A stretch of DNA of 64,000 nt from Microvirga sp. VF16 (GTDB lineage: Bacteria > Pseudomonadota > Alphaproteobacteria > Rhizobiales > Beijerinckiaceae). Positions 25,040 through 33,346 of this stretch are shown one piece after another. The notes beneath the pieces were generated by a model. That model had not been told where the DNA came from, did not search any database, and worked only from the letters and a program-made list of their open reading frames with translations. Location: assembly GCF_016864375.1 (NCBI RefSeq), contig NZ_CP069354.1:4919501-4983500 (forward strand), in the 5' to 3' direction. Position 1 is the first letter of the stretch; every line of letters starts with the position of its first letter. A program made the position numbers and the translations under genes.

Positions 25040-26647
25040 ATGGCAAACCATTTTCTCGGCATTGACGTTGGAACCGGCAGCGCACGAGCCGGAGTGTTCG
25101 ACGAACGTGGAGCCTTGCTGTCCTCGGCCAAGGCCGACATCGCGCTGTGGCATGAGGCCGGCGGTATTGTAGAGCAGTCGAGCAACGATGTCTGGCGTGC
25201 GGTCTGCACATGTGTGCAAGAAGCCATGCATCGGGCCGACATTTCTCCTGAGTCCGTTGCCGGCGTCGGCTTTGACGCGACCTGCTCCCTCGTGGTACTC
25301 GGACCAAGTGGCCAGCCATTGCCTGTTGGTCCATCCGGCAACCCCGAGCGCAACATCATCGTCTGGATGGATCATCGTGCAACAGAGCAGGCGCGCCGGA
25401 TCAATCGCACGGGCGAAGCGGCCCTGAATTACGTTGGTGGCACTATCTCGCCCGAAATGGAGACCCCCAAGCTGCTGTGGCTGGCCGAGAACATGCCCGA
25501 GACGTTCACGGCGGCATGGCAGTTCATGGATCTAGCCGATTTCCTAACCTGGAGGTCCACGGAGAGTCTCGCACGCTCCGTTTGCACAGTGACGTGCAAG
25601 TGGACCTATCTTGCACACGAGAACCGTTGGGACGCGGGCTACTTCAGAACGGTCGGACTCGGCGTTCTGGCGGACGAAGGTTTCCGACGCATTGGCACGG
25701 AAGTCGTGCCAGGCGGCACCCGACTCGGCGGACTGACGTCGCAAGCTGCCGCTGATTTGGGTCTGGCGCCCGGGACCTCTGTCGCAGCCGGTCTGATCGA
25801 TGCGCATGCCGGCGGCGTAGGAACAGTTGGCGCACGTGGCGACGTCGGCAACGTCCTCACTCGCATGGCCTACGTGTTCGGCACCTCCGCCTGCACCATG
25901 TCAACCACGACGGATCCGATCTTCGTTCCGGGTGTATGGGGTCCCTATCACTCGGCCATGCTGCCCGACCTCTGGCTCAACGAAGGCGGTCAATCGGCCG
26001 CGGGTGCTGCGATCGATCATCTGGTCCGGATGCATCCGGCCTCGAAAGACGCGGAGATGATGGCCCGGGAGAGCGGCACCAGCCTGAGCCAGTGGCTGTC
26101 GCTGGAGGCCGAGAGGCGCGGAGGCGCGGAGGCAGCACCCGATCGCATCGGAGACCTGCACATCGTCCCCGAATTCCTGGGAAATCGGGCACCGTTCGCC
26201 GATCCGGACGCGCGTGGGCTCATCGCGGGACTTGGCATGGAGACGAGTCTCGACAGTCTCGTGGCACTCTATCTCGCTGGCATCTGCGGATTGGGTTACG
26301 GAGCACGACAGATCCTGCAGGCGCAGCATGAGAAGGACATGGCAATCGACACGATCGTCGTCAGCGGTGGTGCAGGTCAGAGCCCGCTCGTGCGACAGCT
26401 TCTTGCCGATACCACGGGAAAGATCGTTGCAGCCACGACCTCCCAAGAGCCCGTTCTCCTTGGCTCCGCGATTCTCGGTGCCGTTGCCTCGGGCCAGTAT
26501 CCAGATCTTGCACAGGCCATGACATCGATGTCGGAGATGGGCGAAATCTATCGCCCCAATCCGGCATCGGCGGAATGGCACGAAAAGCGTTTCAAGGCAT
26601 TCGAGATACTCCAGCAGGCGGCAAGATCTATTCGGTCCGTCACCTGA
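25040..26647 (+). CDS. rbtK: D-ribulokinase (FGGY family)
   Basis: 535 residues. It phosphorylates D-ribulose to D-ribulose 5-phosphate (EC 2.7.1.47), feeding the pentose phosphate pathway. The N-terminal FGGY domain begins FLGIDVGTGSARAGVFD. The TCSLV motif (81-85) marks D-ribulokinases among FGGY enzymes, and the surrounding NIIVWMDHRA, YVGGTISPEMETPKLLWL and DFLTWR...CTVTCKWTYL agree with that group. The C-terminal domain has VVSGGAGQSPLVRQLLAD. Last gene of the ribitol operon, 63 bp after rbtD; a convergent gene follows. Confidence 0.93.
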   Translation: MANHFLGIDVGTGSARAGVFDERGALLSSAKADIALWHEAGGIVEQSSNDVWRAVCTCVQEAMHRADISPESVAGVGFDATCSLVVLGPSGQPLPVGPSGNPERNIIVWMDHRATEQARRINRTGEAALNYVGGTISPEMETPKLLWLAENMPETFTAAWQFMDLADFLTWRSTESLARSVCTVTCKWTYLAHENRWDAGYFRTVGLGVLADEGFRRIGTEVVPGGTRLGGLTSQAAADLGLAPGTSVAAGLIDAHAGGVGTVGARGDVGNVLTRMAYVFGTSACTMSTTTDPIFVPGVWGPYHSAMLPDLWLNEGGQSAAGAAIDHLVRMHPASKDAEMMARESGTSLSQWLSLEAERRGGAEAAPDRIGDLHIVPEFLGNRAPFADPDARGLIAGLGMETSLDSLVALYLAGICGLGYGARQILQAQHEKDMAIDTIVVSGGAGQSPLVRQLLADTTGKIVAATTSQEPVLLGSAILGAVASGQYPDLAQAMTSMSEMGEIYRPNPASAEWHEKRFKAFEILQQAARSIRSVT

Positions 26648-26737
26648 GGAGCACACGCCCGCATCACGAATCTGCGCTGCGGCATGCCTGATAGGATCCA
26701 GCGTGCTCCAGCTTCGCGCCGGCCGTACCTTTGTCTG

Positions 26738-27376
26738 TCAGAGCCGAGCGACTACCTCCGCCACCGCCGCTCCGAGTCTGCGATGCGCCTCCGCCCCGAA
26801 ATGGATCCCGTCCACTGGGCTCACCTCGATCACCGATCCTGCATCGAGGAACTCTACTCCCCGGTCCTGAGCCAGCGCCGCATAGAGCGCGGGAAGTTGA
26901 AGTGACACCTCACGCGCGCCACTGAACTCGGAACGGATTGGCCCTTGCTCCAGCACGGTTGGTGGAGAGATCACAAGTATACGAAAGCCACCGTGTCGCG
27001 CCTGCATCTCAAGACTCATGGCGATGTCGAGGAGCCCGGCAATCCCTGCCGTGATCTTGCCGGGCGTTGCGCCGAAGCGCGTCTTCGTATCGTTCGTCCC
27101 GAGCATGATGGTCAGCGCGTCGATAGGCCCATGGCTCTGAAGCGCAATCTTCAGTCCCTCACGTCCGTCCATGTGTGCGCCCATCACCGGGTCGGGGAAC
27201 TGCGCCGTTCGGCCGGGCAGCCCCTCCTCCACCACCTCCCAATCCGGGAGCATTGACGCGGTCACGCGCGGCCAGCGTGTATCCGCGCCAAAGCGGCGGT
27301 AGGCCTCCCCCCGCGTCACAATGGGTGGGGTTCCATGGGTGTTGCTATCACCAAAGCAGAGAAGTGTGCGCATCAT
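26738..27376 (-). CDS. SGNH/GDSL hydrolase
   Basis: 212 residues from the MM start at 27376. SGNH blocks: GDSNTHG (block I, Ser nucleophile in the GDS), IMLGTNDTK (block III, Asn) and DGIHFGAEAH (block V, Asp-His). This is a cytoplasmic esterase or lyso-lipase type enzyme with no signal peptide. It is codirectional with the glycerophosphodiesterase operon but separated by 295 bp of palindromic repeats, so it may have its own promoter. A role in deacylating the compound taken up by the upstream importer is possible but not shown. Confidence 0.88.
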   Translation of the reverse strand: MMRTLLCFGDSNTHGTPPIVTRGEAYRRFGADTRWPRVTASMLPDWEVVEEGLPGRTAQFPDPVMGAHMDGREGLKIALQSHGPIDALTIMLGTNDTKTRFGATPGKITAGIAGLLDIAMSLEMQARHGGFRILVISPPTVLEQGPIRSEFSGAREVSLQLPALYAALAQDRGVEFLDAGSVIEVSPVDGIHFGAEAHRRLGAAVAEVVARL

Positions 27377-27394
27377 GGAAGCTTCCGTCATAGA

Positions 27395-27570
27395 TCGCGT
27401 CACGCTAGCGCATCGTGCGGAGAAATGGACCCGGTTTTCCGCACCGAACGACGCGCCAGCCAAGAGAAGGATCATAGGAATCGATCCCAAAAGTGGGTCC
27501 ATTTCTGGATCCGATGCTCGGGAGCATTTTTCGGCGAAGTGGATCCGGTTCGCCGGCAAAAAACGACAAG
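27395..27570. repeat. cluster of related intergenic palindromic motifs
   Basis: Between the SGNH gene and the phosphodiesterase gene, motifs of the form GAAATGGACCCGGTTTTCCG (about 27421), AGTGGGTCCATTTCTGGATCCG (about 27492, quoted in part) and AAGTGGATCCGGTTCGCC (about 27537) recur in both orientations. They resemble the dispersed palindromic repeats common in Rhizobiales intergenic DNA. No gene is supported in 27377-27671. Confidence 0.55.
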
Positions 27571-27671
27571 CCATGCCGTTCGTCGGCATCAAGCCACAGA
27601 CAGGTCGGTGATACTGACCTGCCTGTCCCAGACACCATAATCAGGGGTGATCGTGATCCCCCATCGCGATC

Positions 27672-28415
27672 TCAGGCCGCGATTTCGGCTCTAATCCGCA
27701 ACGCTAGATCAGGACGATCCGTGGTAATTTGCCGGACGGGCTGGCCTAACCAGTACCGGAGATCAGCCTCATCGTTCGGAACCCAGGCACCAATCCGGTC
27801 AGCCCCGAAGGCGGCAGAGAACTGCTGAACTCTATGGACAAGCAGGGACTTCTCAACCGCCACGTAGATGCCGGGAATGGCCTTGAGACGATCGATCGCC
27901 CGATCCAGCCCTCCCAACATCTCGGACGAACGCCTGTCGAGGGATGCAAGCACTGGAACTGCGGGACTGAGCGCTCGAACGGTCTCAAGTACCTCCAGCA
28001 TGAAGCATGTCAGAACAGATCTCTTCTCGAGTCTGTGCCGGCGAACCGCCTCCAGAACCTTTACCTCCATGCCGGCATAGGCGCTCCCAGCCGCGTCGGT
28101 CTTCAGCTCGATATGGAGTTCAAGCGGGCTTTCGCCGAGCACCTCCAGGACTTGATCGAGGCTCGGGATGCCCTCCGCACTGTCGCGAAGCGTCGTCGCC
28201 TGGAGCTCAGCCAGGGTCCGAGCGCTGACGGGTCCCAATCCTGTCGTCGTCCGTTCGAGCGTTGGATCGTGGATGACGGCGAGCTGTCTGTCCGACGTCA
28301 TGTGCACGTCGAACTCGACCCCTTCGACGCCGAGCTCAGCGAGCCTGCGGAAGCCTTCGATGCTGTTCTCGGGCCACAGATTCCGCGCCCCGCGATGACC
28401 GATGATCATGACCAT
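27672..28415 (-). CDS. ugpQ: glycerophosphodiester phosphodiesterase (UgpQ-like)
   Basis: 247 residues. It hydrolyses glycerophosphodiesters to glycerol phosphate and alcohol in the cytoplasm. Catalytic features of the GDPD TIM barrel: IIGHRGARNLWPENS (His and Arg), VEFDVHMTSDRQLAVIHD (Glu, Asp, His) and LHIELKTDAA (Glu, Lys). There is no signal peptide, as expected for an enzyme that acts after import. It lies 12 bp after ugpE in the same operon. Whether it releases sn-glycerol-3-phosphate or, as the neighbouring dehydrogenase suggests, sn-glycerol-1-phosphate cannot be read from the sequence. Confidence 0.9.
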   Translation of the reverse strand: MVMIIGHRGARNLWPENSIEGFRRLAELGVEGVEFDVHMTSDRQLAVIHDPTLERTTTGLGPVSARTLAELQATTLRDSAEGIPSLDQVLEVLGESPLELHIELKTDAAGSAYAGMEVKVLEAVRRHRLEKRSVLTCFMLEVLETVRALSPAVPVLASLDRRSSEMLGGLDRAIDRLKAIPGIYVAVEKSLLVHRVQQFSAAFGADRIGAWVPNDEADLRYWLGQPVRQITTDRPDLALRIRAEIAA

Positions 28416-28427
28416 GAGGCGATTCCC

Positions 28428-29348
28428 TTACTTGCTGCTATCGACGAGGCCGCGCACGAACCACCGCTGCATGACAAGTATCACCAGAACGGGCGGGAGC
28501 ATCGCCAGAAGTGCACCACTCATCGCGACGTTCCAGGCGGGCTCCGTGTCGGAGCGCGGAATGAGATGCTTCACCCCGATGACGGCCGTCGCCATGTCCT
28601 TGTCGGTCGTGAAGAGCAGCGGCCAGAGATACTGGTTCCACCCGTAGAGGAACAGGATGATCGACAGGGCGATGATGTTCGAGCGCGAGAGCGGCAGCAG
28701 GATCGTCCAGAAGAAGCGCATGGCGGAAGCGCCGTCGAGACGTGCTGCCTCGAGAAGCTCCTCGGGAACGGTGAGGAAGAACTGCCGGAACAGGAAGGTC
28801 GCCGATGCCGAGGCGATCAGTGGCAGGATTAAGCCCTGGTAGGTGTTCAGCATGTTCCATTCCAGTGCGATCTCCACCGTGTTGCCGGAGGCCCACTCCC
28901 AGAGCCCTTGGATGTTGAGAGCATCGATCAGCCACTGGGCCGGCAGGGCCGCATTCGCGACCGCCTCGTAGGTCGGCACGATCCGCACTTCCACAGGCAG
29001 CATCAGCGAGGTGAAGATCAGCCAAAAGGCGAGGATGCGGAACCGAAACCGGAAATAGGTGATGGCGAAAGCGGACAGCAGCGAGATCGCCACCTTTCCG
29101 ATCGTGATTCCCGCTGCTACGATGAAGGAATTCACGAGGAGTTGCCCGAAATCGACTTTGCTCCATGCGGCCGCCAGGTTCTCGAGGAAGTGGCCGCCCG
29201 GCAGCCACGGCATCGGGACCTGCTGCACCTCGTCCATCGTCAGGGAGCCGGCGATGAAGGCGAAGTAGAGCGGCAGGCACACGAGAACGATGCCGCCGAT
29301 GAGGAGCAGGTGGCAGATCGTCGTGAGAATGGGTGAGCGTTCAACCAT
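28428..29348 (-). CDS. ugpE: UgpE-like ABC transporter permease
   Basis: 306 residues with six predicted helices. The permease loop is near residue 210: EELLEAARLDGASAMRFFWTILLP, the EAA motif that docks with the ATPase. Length and the LNTYQGLILPLIASA...FLFRQFF pattern match UgpE/MalG. The start is ATG 29348, two bases after the stop of ugpA. The longer frame extending to 29867 is only the antisense of ugpA. It works with UgpA as a heterodimeric channel. Confidence 0.88.
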   Translation of the reverse strand: MVERSPILTTICHLLLIGGIVLVCLPLYFAFIAGSLTMDEVQQVPMPWLPGGHFLENLAAAWSKVDFGQLLVNSFIVAAGITIGKVAISLLSAFAITYFRFRFRILAFWLIFTSLMLPVEVRIVPTYEAVANAALPAQWLIDALNIQGLWEWASGNTVEIALEWNMLNTYQGLILPLIASASATFLFRQFFLTVPEELLEAARLDGASAMRFFWTILLPLSRSNIIALSIILFLYGWNQYLWPLLFTTDKDMATAVIGVKHLIPRSDTEPAWNVAMSGALLAMLPPVLVILVMQRWFVRGLVDSSK

Positions 29349-29350
29349 GA

Positions 29351-30262
29351 TCAGATACTGTAATTGACCTTGCGTTCGACATACTTGAACTGCAGCAGCG
29401 TCAGGAGAAGTGCGAAAGCCATCAAGAGAACCGATTGGGCCGCCGAGGATCCGAGGTCGAGATTGATGAAGCCGTCCTGATAGACCTTGTAGACCAGGAT
29501 ATTCGTGGCTCCTGCCGGCCCACCACGCGTGACCGCGTCGATGATGGCGAAGGTCTCGAAGAACCCGTAGACGAAGTTCATGGTCGTGAGGAAGAAGAGC
29601 GTGGGCCCGAGAAGCGGCAGCGCGATTTGGAAGAAGCGCTTGATCGGTCCGGCACCGTCGACGGCTGCTGCCTCCATTAAGGACTTCGGTACCGTCAGAA
29701 GGCCCGCGACGAGAAAAATATAATCGTAGCAGATATGCTTCCAAGACGCCGCGAGCACCACGAGCAGCATTGCGTCGAAGCCGTTGCGGTTCGGATCCCA
29801 TGCGATGCCGAGAGACTTGATGAAGAACGCGATGGGACCGACCGCCGGATTGAACAGAAACGCCCACATGACGCCCGCGATGACGGGTGCGATCGCGTAA
29901 GGCAGAAGGATCACGCCCTTGTAGGCGGACTGGAAGCGCACTACCCGATCCGTGGCGAAGGCCAGGACGAGCGCAACAACGATTGTCACCACATTCTGGG
30001 CCAGGGTGAACCAGATCGTGACCCAGACGGAATTACGATAGCTCTCGCTCGCGAAGAGCGCGGTGAAATTGTCGAACCAGACGAAGTGGACTGTCGCTCC
30101 AAAGGGATCCGCCAGCAGAAATGCCTGCATCAGCGCCCGGATGGAGGGGATGAAGAAGAACAGGAGGAGGATGAGAAGCTGCGGCAGAAGCAGCAAAGCC
30201 GGAAGGCCCGCGGTCTGGAAATGAGCGTGCTTCAGTCCCGGTTCGTGAGTGGTTGCAATCAC
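29351..30262 (-). CDS. ugpA: UgpA-like ABC transporter permease
   Basis: 303 residues with six helices of the MalF/UgpA class. The EAA-type loop is SLMEAAAVDGAGPIKRFFQIALPLLGP. The N-terminal LLLPQLLILLLFFFIPSIRALMQAF and FVWFDNFTALF are typical. It is separated from ugpB by 69 bp containing a stem-loop and from ugpE by 2 bp. No gene for the matching ATPase (UgpC/MsmK) occurs in the window, so the importer must borrow one encoded elsewhere. Confidence 0.88.
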   Translation of the reverse strand: MIATTHEPGLKHAHFQTAGLPALLLLPQLLILLLFFFIPSIRALMQAFLLADPFGATVHFVWFDNFTALFASESYRNSVWVTIWFTLAQNVVTIVVALVLAFATDRVVRFQSAYKGVILLPYAIAPVIAGVMWAFLFNPAVGPIAFFIKSLGIAWDPNRNGFDAMLLVVLAASWKHICYDYIFLVAGLLTVPKSLMEAAAVDGAGPIKRFFQIALPLLGPTLFFLTTMNFVYGFFETFAIIDAVTRGGPAGATNILVYKVYQDGFINLDLGSSAAQSVLLMAFALLLTLLQFKYVERKVNYSI

Positions 30263-30290
30263 GTCAAATCTCCGCTCGACAAACGGTGAA

Positions 30291-30322
30291 GCGGCACTGG
30301 CCTAGATTCTGGCCAATGCCGC
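30291..30322 (-). promoter_or_regulatory. stem-loop between ugpB and ugpA
   Basis: GCGGCA-CT-GGCC, loop TAGATTCT, GGCC-AA-TGCCGC: a ten-pair stem with one small internal loop, in the only sizeable gap within the permease part of the operon. Same position as the hairpin after the ribitol binding protein, and probably the same role in favouring binding-protein message. Confidence 0.6.
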
Positions 30323-30331
30323 GTCGTTCAA

Positions 30332-31654
30332 TCAATATTTGCCCTTATTGAGCCGCTCATATTGGCGGAGGATCTCGTTGCCGCGCTTCACGGCATCGTC
30401 CATCGCCTGTTGGGCGTCCTTCTTGCCGGCAAACAGGGCCTCGACTTCCTCACGCTGGGCAAACATAGCCTGGGTGAAATTTCCGAAATGGAAACCAAGA
30501 GAGTTGTCCGTCGGCGTGCCACGGTTGAGCTGCTGGATGGCGATCTCACGGGTCGGGCTCTCTTTGTAGTAGCCTTCGGCCTTTGCCAACTCATAGGCCT
30601 TGTTGGTGAGCGGGACATAACCCGTCGCCTTGTGCCACCAGAGTTGGGTTTCGGGCTTTGCGAGATAGTCGAAGAAGGCTGCAATCGCCTTCTCTTCCTC
30701 CGGCTTGTGCCCTTTGATCACCCACAGTGCGGCGCCGCCGATCGTGCTGTTCTTCGGCTGGTATCCCTCCTCCCAGGGCAGGAAGGTTGCGCTCCAGGCG
30801 ATCTTCGCGTTGCGCTCGATACCCCCATGCGCTGCCGTCGAGGCGAAGTAGGTGGCGCATTTTCCGGATGTGAAGAGTTGCTCTGGGCTGAATCCCTGTC
30901 CGGCGATCTGAAGCACGCTATCGTCGAGCCATTTCTTCAGGCGGGCCACTTGCGGCACCACGAGCGTCGTATTGTAGACGAACTCTGTATCTAGCCCATC
31001 ATAGCCGTTCGCCTTCGTGGCATAGGGCTGGTCGTTGATGGCGCTGTAGTTCTCGATGAGGCTCCAGTGGTAGTCCGTCGCCAGCGCCGTGCCGCATTCG
31101 GCAGCGCCGGATTTCCTGATGGCATAGAGCTGCTTCTCGAACTCGCCCCAGGTTTCTGCCGGCTTGTCGAATCCGGCCTTTTGGAATTGGTCCTTGTTGT
31201 AGAACAGGATCGGCGATGACGAGTTGAAGGGCATCGCCGCGAGCTTGCCCTTGTAGGAGTAGAACCCCGCCACCGGCTTGATGAAGTCAGCCCATTCGAT
31301 CTTGTGGCCAGTCTTGTCCATGAGATCCTGCGCCGGGACAATCGCGTCCGACAGCAGCATCGTCATGAAGCCACGCTCGTAGATCTGGACGATGTGGGGT
31401 GGACGCTTTGCTCGATAGGCCGCAATGGTGCTGTTGATCACCTCATCGTAGTTGCCTTTGTTGATCGCGACGACCTTATATTGGTCGTTGGACTCGTTGA
31501 ACTTCTTGACCATTTCGTCGACGCGCTCGCCAAGCACGCCGGTCATGGCGTGCCACCACTGAACCTCGATGGGCGCGGCCCAGGCCGCGGCTCCTGACAT
31601 CATCAGCGCCAGCGCTCCGGCAGCAATGCGTGGTATTGTCGACTTAACCTTCAT
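30332..31654 (-). CDS. ugpB: UgpB-like periplasmic glycerol-phosphate/phosphodiester-binding protein
   Basis: 440 residues. Signal peptide to about 26 (LMMSGAAAWA/A). The mature protein is a type-1 extracellular solute-binding protein: IEVQWWHAMTGVLGERVDEMVKKFN, YEVINSTIAAYRAK-like segment, MPFNSSSPILFYNKDQF, GYQPKNSTIGGAALWV, LWWHKATGYVPLTNKAYELA. The WWHAM opening, NSSSPILFYNKD and GGAALWV are UgpB-like, so the ligand is probably a glycerophosphodiester or glycerol phosphate. It follows the G1P dehydrogenase gene by 35 bp. Confidence 0.88.
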   Translation of the reverse strand: MKVKSTIPRIAAGALALMMSGAAAWAAPIEVQWWHAMTGVLGERVDEMVKKFNESNDQYKVVAINKGNYDEVINSTIAAYRAKRPPHIVQIYERGFMTMLLSDAIVPAQDLMDKTGHKIEWADFIKPVAGFYSYKGKLAAMPFNSSSPILFYNKDQFQKAGFDKPAETWGEFEKQLYAIRKSGAAECGTALATDYHWSLIENYSAINDQPYATKANGYDGLDTEFVYNTTLVVPQVARLKKWLDDSVLQIAGQGFSPEQLFTSGKCATYFASTAAHGGIERNAKIAWSATFLPWEEGYQPKNSTIGGAALWVIKGHKPEEEKAIAAFFDYLAKPETQLWWHKATGYVPLTNKAYELAKAEGYYKESPTREIAIQQLNRGTPTDNSLGFHFGNFTQAMFAQREEVEALFAGKKDAQQAMDDAVKRGNEILRQYERLNKGKY

Positions 31655-31689
31655 TATGCTTTCCTCCCTTTCAATCCTTGCCCCTGGTC

Positions 31690-33072
31690 TCAGGCTGGCG
31701 CGGCGCGCCGCCCCTGCCCTTTTGCACGCCTTCCCCAGAAGCCGTCATCGGCCATGAGAGCCGCGATCCCCCTGTCGAGCCATCCCAGATCGTCGAGAAG
31801 ATCCAGGACAGTGAAGCGCCGGCGGATCAGCCGCGCGCGCCGATATTCCGTTGCTAGCTTCGCCAGCGGCACTCCGAGATCGCCAGGGTGCGCCGCGGCG
31901 CCGGCTGCATGAAGCCAAGCCTCCAATTCGTCCGGCGAAACACAGTACCGGCGCAGCTCCTCGCGCAGCGCCGGCCAGTCTGCCGCAAGCGTTACCAGCC
32001 GCTCGGCCCGGCGCGCCGCCGGCTCCAGCTTGATGCGCATCTCGGTGCGCGCACTATCGGCAATGTGCCGGTCTGGAAAAGCCGCGGCGATCTCTGCCTC
32101 GATCTGCTCGGGCGAGGACGTAGCGCCGTTCGCCTGAGCGATCACCTCCTCGCTGATGTCCTGCGCCAGAAACCATTCGTACAAGGCAAGGATCGCCACT
32201 GTTCCGATCCCAACACAGGCTCCGTGCGCAGCAGGCTCTCCTTGATAGGTCAGGCGCTCCATCTCCCAAACGTGGGAGATGAGATGCTCGGCTCCGCTCG
32301 CCGGACGCGAATTGCCATGAGCCTGCATGGCGAAGCCGGACACGAGAAGACCGTTTACGAGGTCGCCTAGGGCTGCCGGGTTGCCGCGACCAATGGCGCC
32401 GGGCTGCGACAGCCATCCCCGGATATTGTCCTGCACAAGGGCGAAGGGCTCCGGATTGATCGCCTCCTCGCCAAGCATATCGGCCAGCTTCCAGTCCGCG
32501 CCAGCGACGATCTTGCCGGCGAGGTCACCATAGCCCCAGCCAGCCATGCGGCTCGGGGCCCGCGCGATCACGTTCAGGTCCGCAACGATGCTGATCGGCG
32601 GAGCGCAGTCGAGCGTGCGCTTGAAGCCGTCGTCGAGCAATGCTGAGCCTGAGGCGGCGTAGCCGTCCATGGAGGCGGCCGTTGCGACGCAGACATAGGG
32701 CATACCCGCGAGCTCGGCTGCGTATTTCGTGAGATCGTTGATGACGCCGGACCCAACGGCGACCGGAAGCGCCTCCCGCTCCTTGATTACCATTGCGATG
32801 TCTCTCGCAAGGCTGGCGTTAGGCTTCACGCGCGGTGCAGCTTCGAGAATGATAGGCACATCAGGGGAAAGACCTGCCTGTTCGAGAATCACGAGTGCAC
32901 CTCGGCCCGCAGCTTCCATCGTGTTCTGATCGGCGATGATCATCGGCGAACTGCTTCCTGCAGCCCGCACGGCGTCAGACAAGAAGGCGAGCGCCGAAGG
33001 GGAGACGAACACGTGGCGCGTCGTTGTCGCCTTTCGTATCGCATCGTTGAGAACCTGCGCCTGATCTACCAT
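31690..33072 (-). CDS. egsA: sn-glycerol-1-phosphate dehydrogenase (EgsA/AraM family)
   Basis: 460 residues. It interconverts sn-glycerol-1-phosphate and dihydroxyacetone phosphate with NAD(P)H (EC 1.1.1.261). Family motifs: GSGVINDLTKYAAE (nucleotide/substrate loop), PYVCVATAASMDGYAASGSALL, and metal-binding Asp/His in WGYGDLAGK, GAEHLISHVWEM and AAHGACVGIGT. The C-terminal helical region (about 360-460) is long, as in bacterial AraM. G1P is the archaeal lipid stereoisomer; in bacteria the enzyme is uncommon. It is first in an operon with a glycerophosphodiester-type importer and phosphodiesterase, which favours a catabolic role. Confidence 0.9.
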   Translation of the reverse strand: MVDQAQVLNDAIRKATTTRHVFVSPSALAFLSDAVRAAGSSSPMIIADQNTMEAAGRGALVILEQAGLSPDVPIILEAAPRVKPNASLARDIAMVIKEREALPVAVGSGVINDLTKYAAELAGMPYVCVATAASMDGYAASGSALLDDGFKRTLDCAPPISIVADLNVIARAPSRMAGWGYGDLAGKIVAGADWKLADMLGEEAINPEPFALVQDNIRGWLSQPGAIGRGNPAALGDLVNGLLVSGFAMQAHGNSRPASGAEHLISHVWEMERLTYQGEPAAHGACVGIGTVAILALYEWFLAQDISEEVIAQANGATSSPEQIEAEIAAAFPDRHIADSARTEMRIKLEPAARRAERLVTLAADWPALREELRRYCVSPDELEAWLHAAGAAAHPGDLGVPLAKLATEYRRARLIRRRFTVLDLLDDLGWLDRGIAALMADDGFWGRRAKGQGRRAAPA

Positions 33073-33088
33073 TAACCCTCACTAGCGA

Positions 33089-33118
33089 TACATTTGAATA
33101 TTGTGTATTACATTTGTA
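33089..33118. promoter_or_regulatory. candidate SorC-type operator, two TACATTTG repeats
   Basis: TACATTTG occurs at 33089-33096 and again at 33109-33116, exactly 20 bp apart (two helical turns), in AT-rich DNA just upstream of egsA and facing the divergent regulator gene. The spacing suits a tetrameric SorC/DeoR-like regulator. The assignment is inferred from position and repetition. Confidence 0.45.
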
Positions 33119-33172
33119 TGACACTGGCAATGGGACCGTGCACGAAGCCCCTTGTTCTCATCGGAGGATTTG

Positions 33173-33346
33173 ATGAATGATCATTCTGATATCTTGTTCC
33201 AGTCTAGGGAGCGTCCCGGCATGACCGAAGCACATTGCGACAAAGAGCTCAGTCAGATCTCGGGCAACGGCCATACGCCGAGGAGAGACTACGCAGATCC
33301 TCGCTCCAGACTTTGGATAACCACTCCAGGCTCGGTCCAATGCTGA
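33173..33346 (+). CDS. possible leader ORF before the SorC gene
   Basis: 57 residues (MNDHSDILFQSRERPGMTEA ...) with an excellent CGGAGGA before the ATG, ending seven bases inside the regulator gene. The protein itself resembles nothing. It may be a translated leader that couples expression, or the 5' end of the regulator after a frameshift. Confidence 0.35.
   Translation: MNDHSDILFQSRERPGMTEAHCDKELSQISGNGHTPRRDYADPRSRLWITTPGSVQC

Noticed and set aside
29349..29867. N-terminal extension of the ugpE frame to a 479-residue protein
   Set aside because: The extra residues are out-of-frame ugpA sequence. The ATG at 29348 two bases after the ugpA stop is the natural start.
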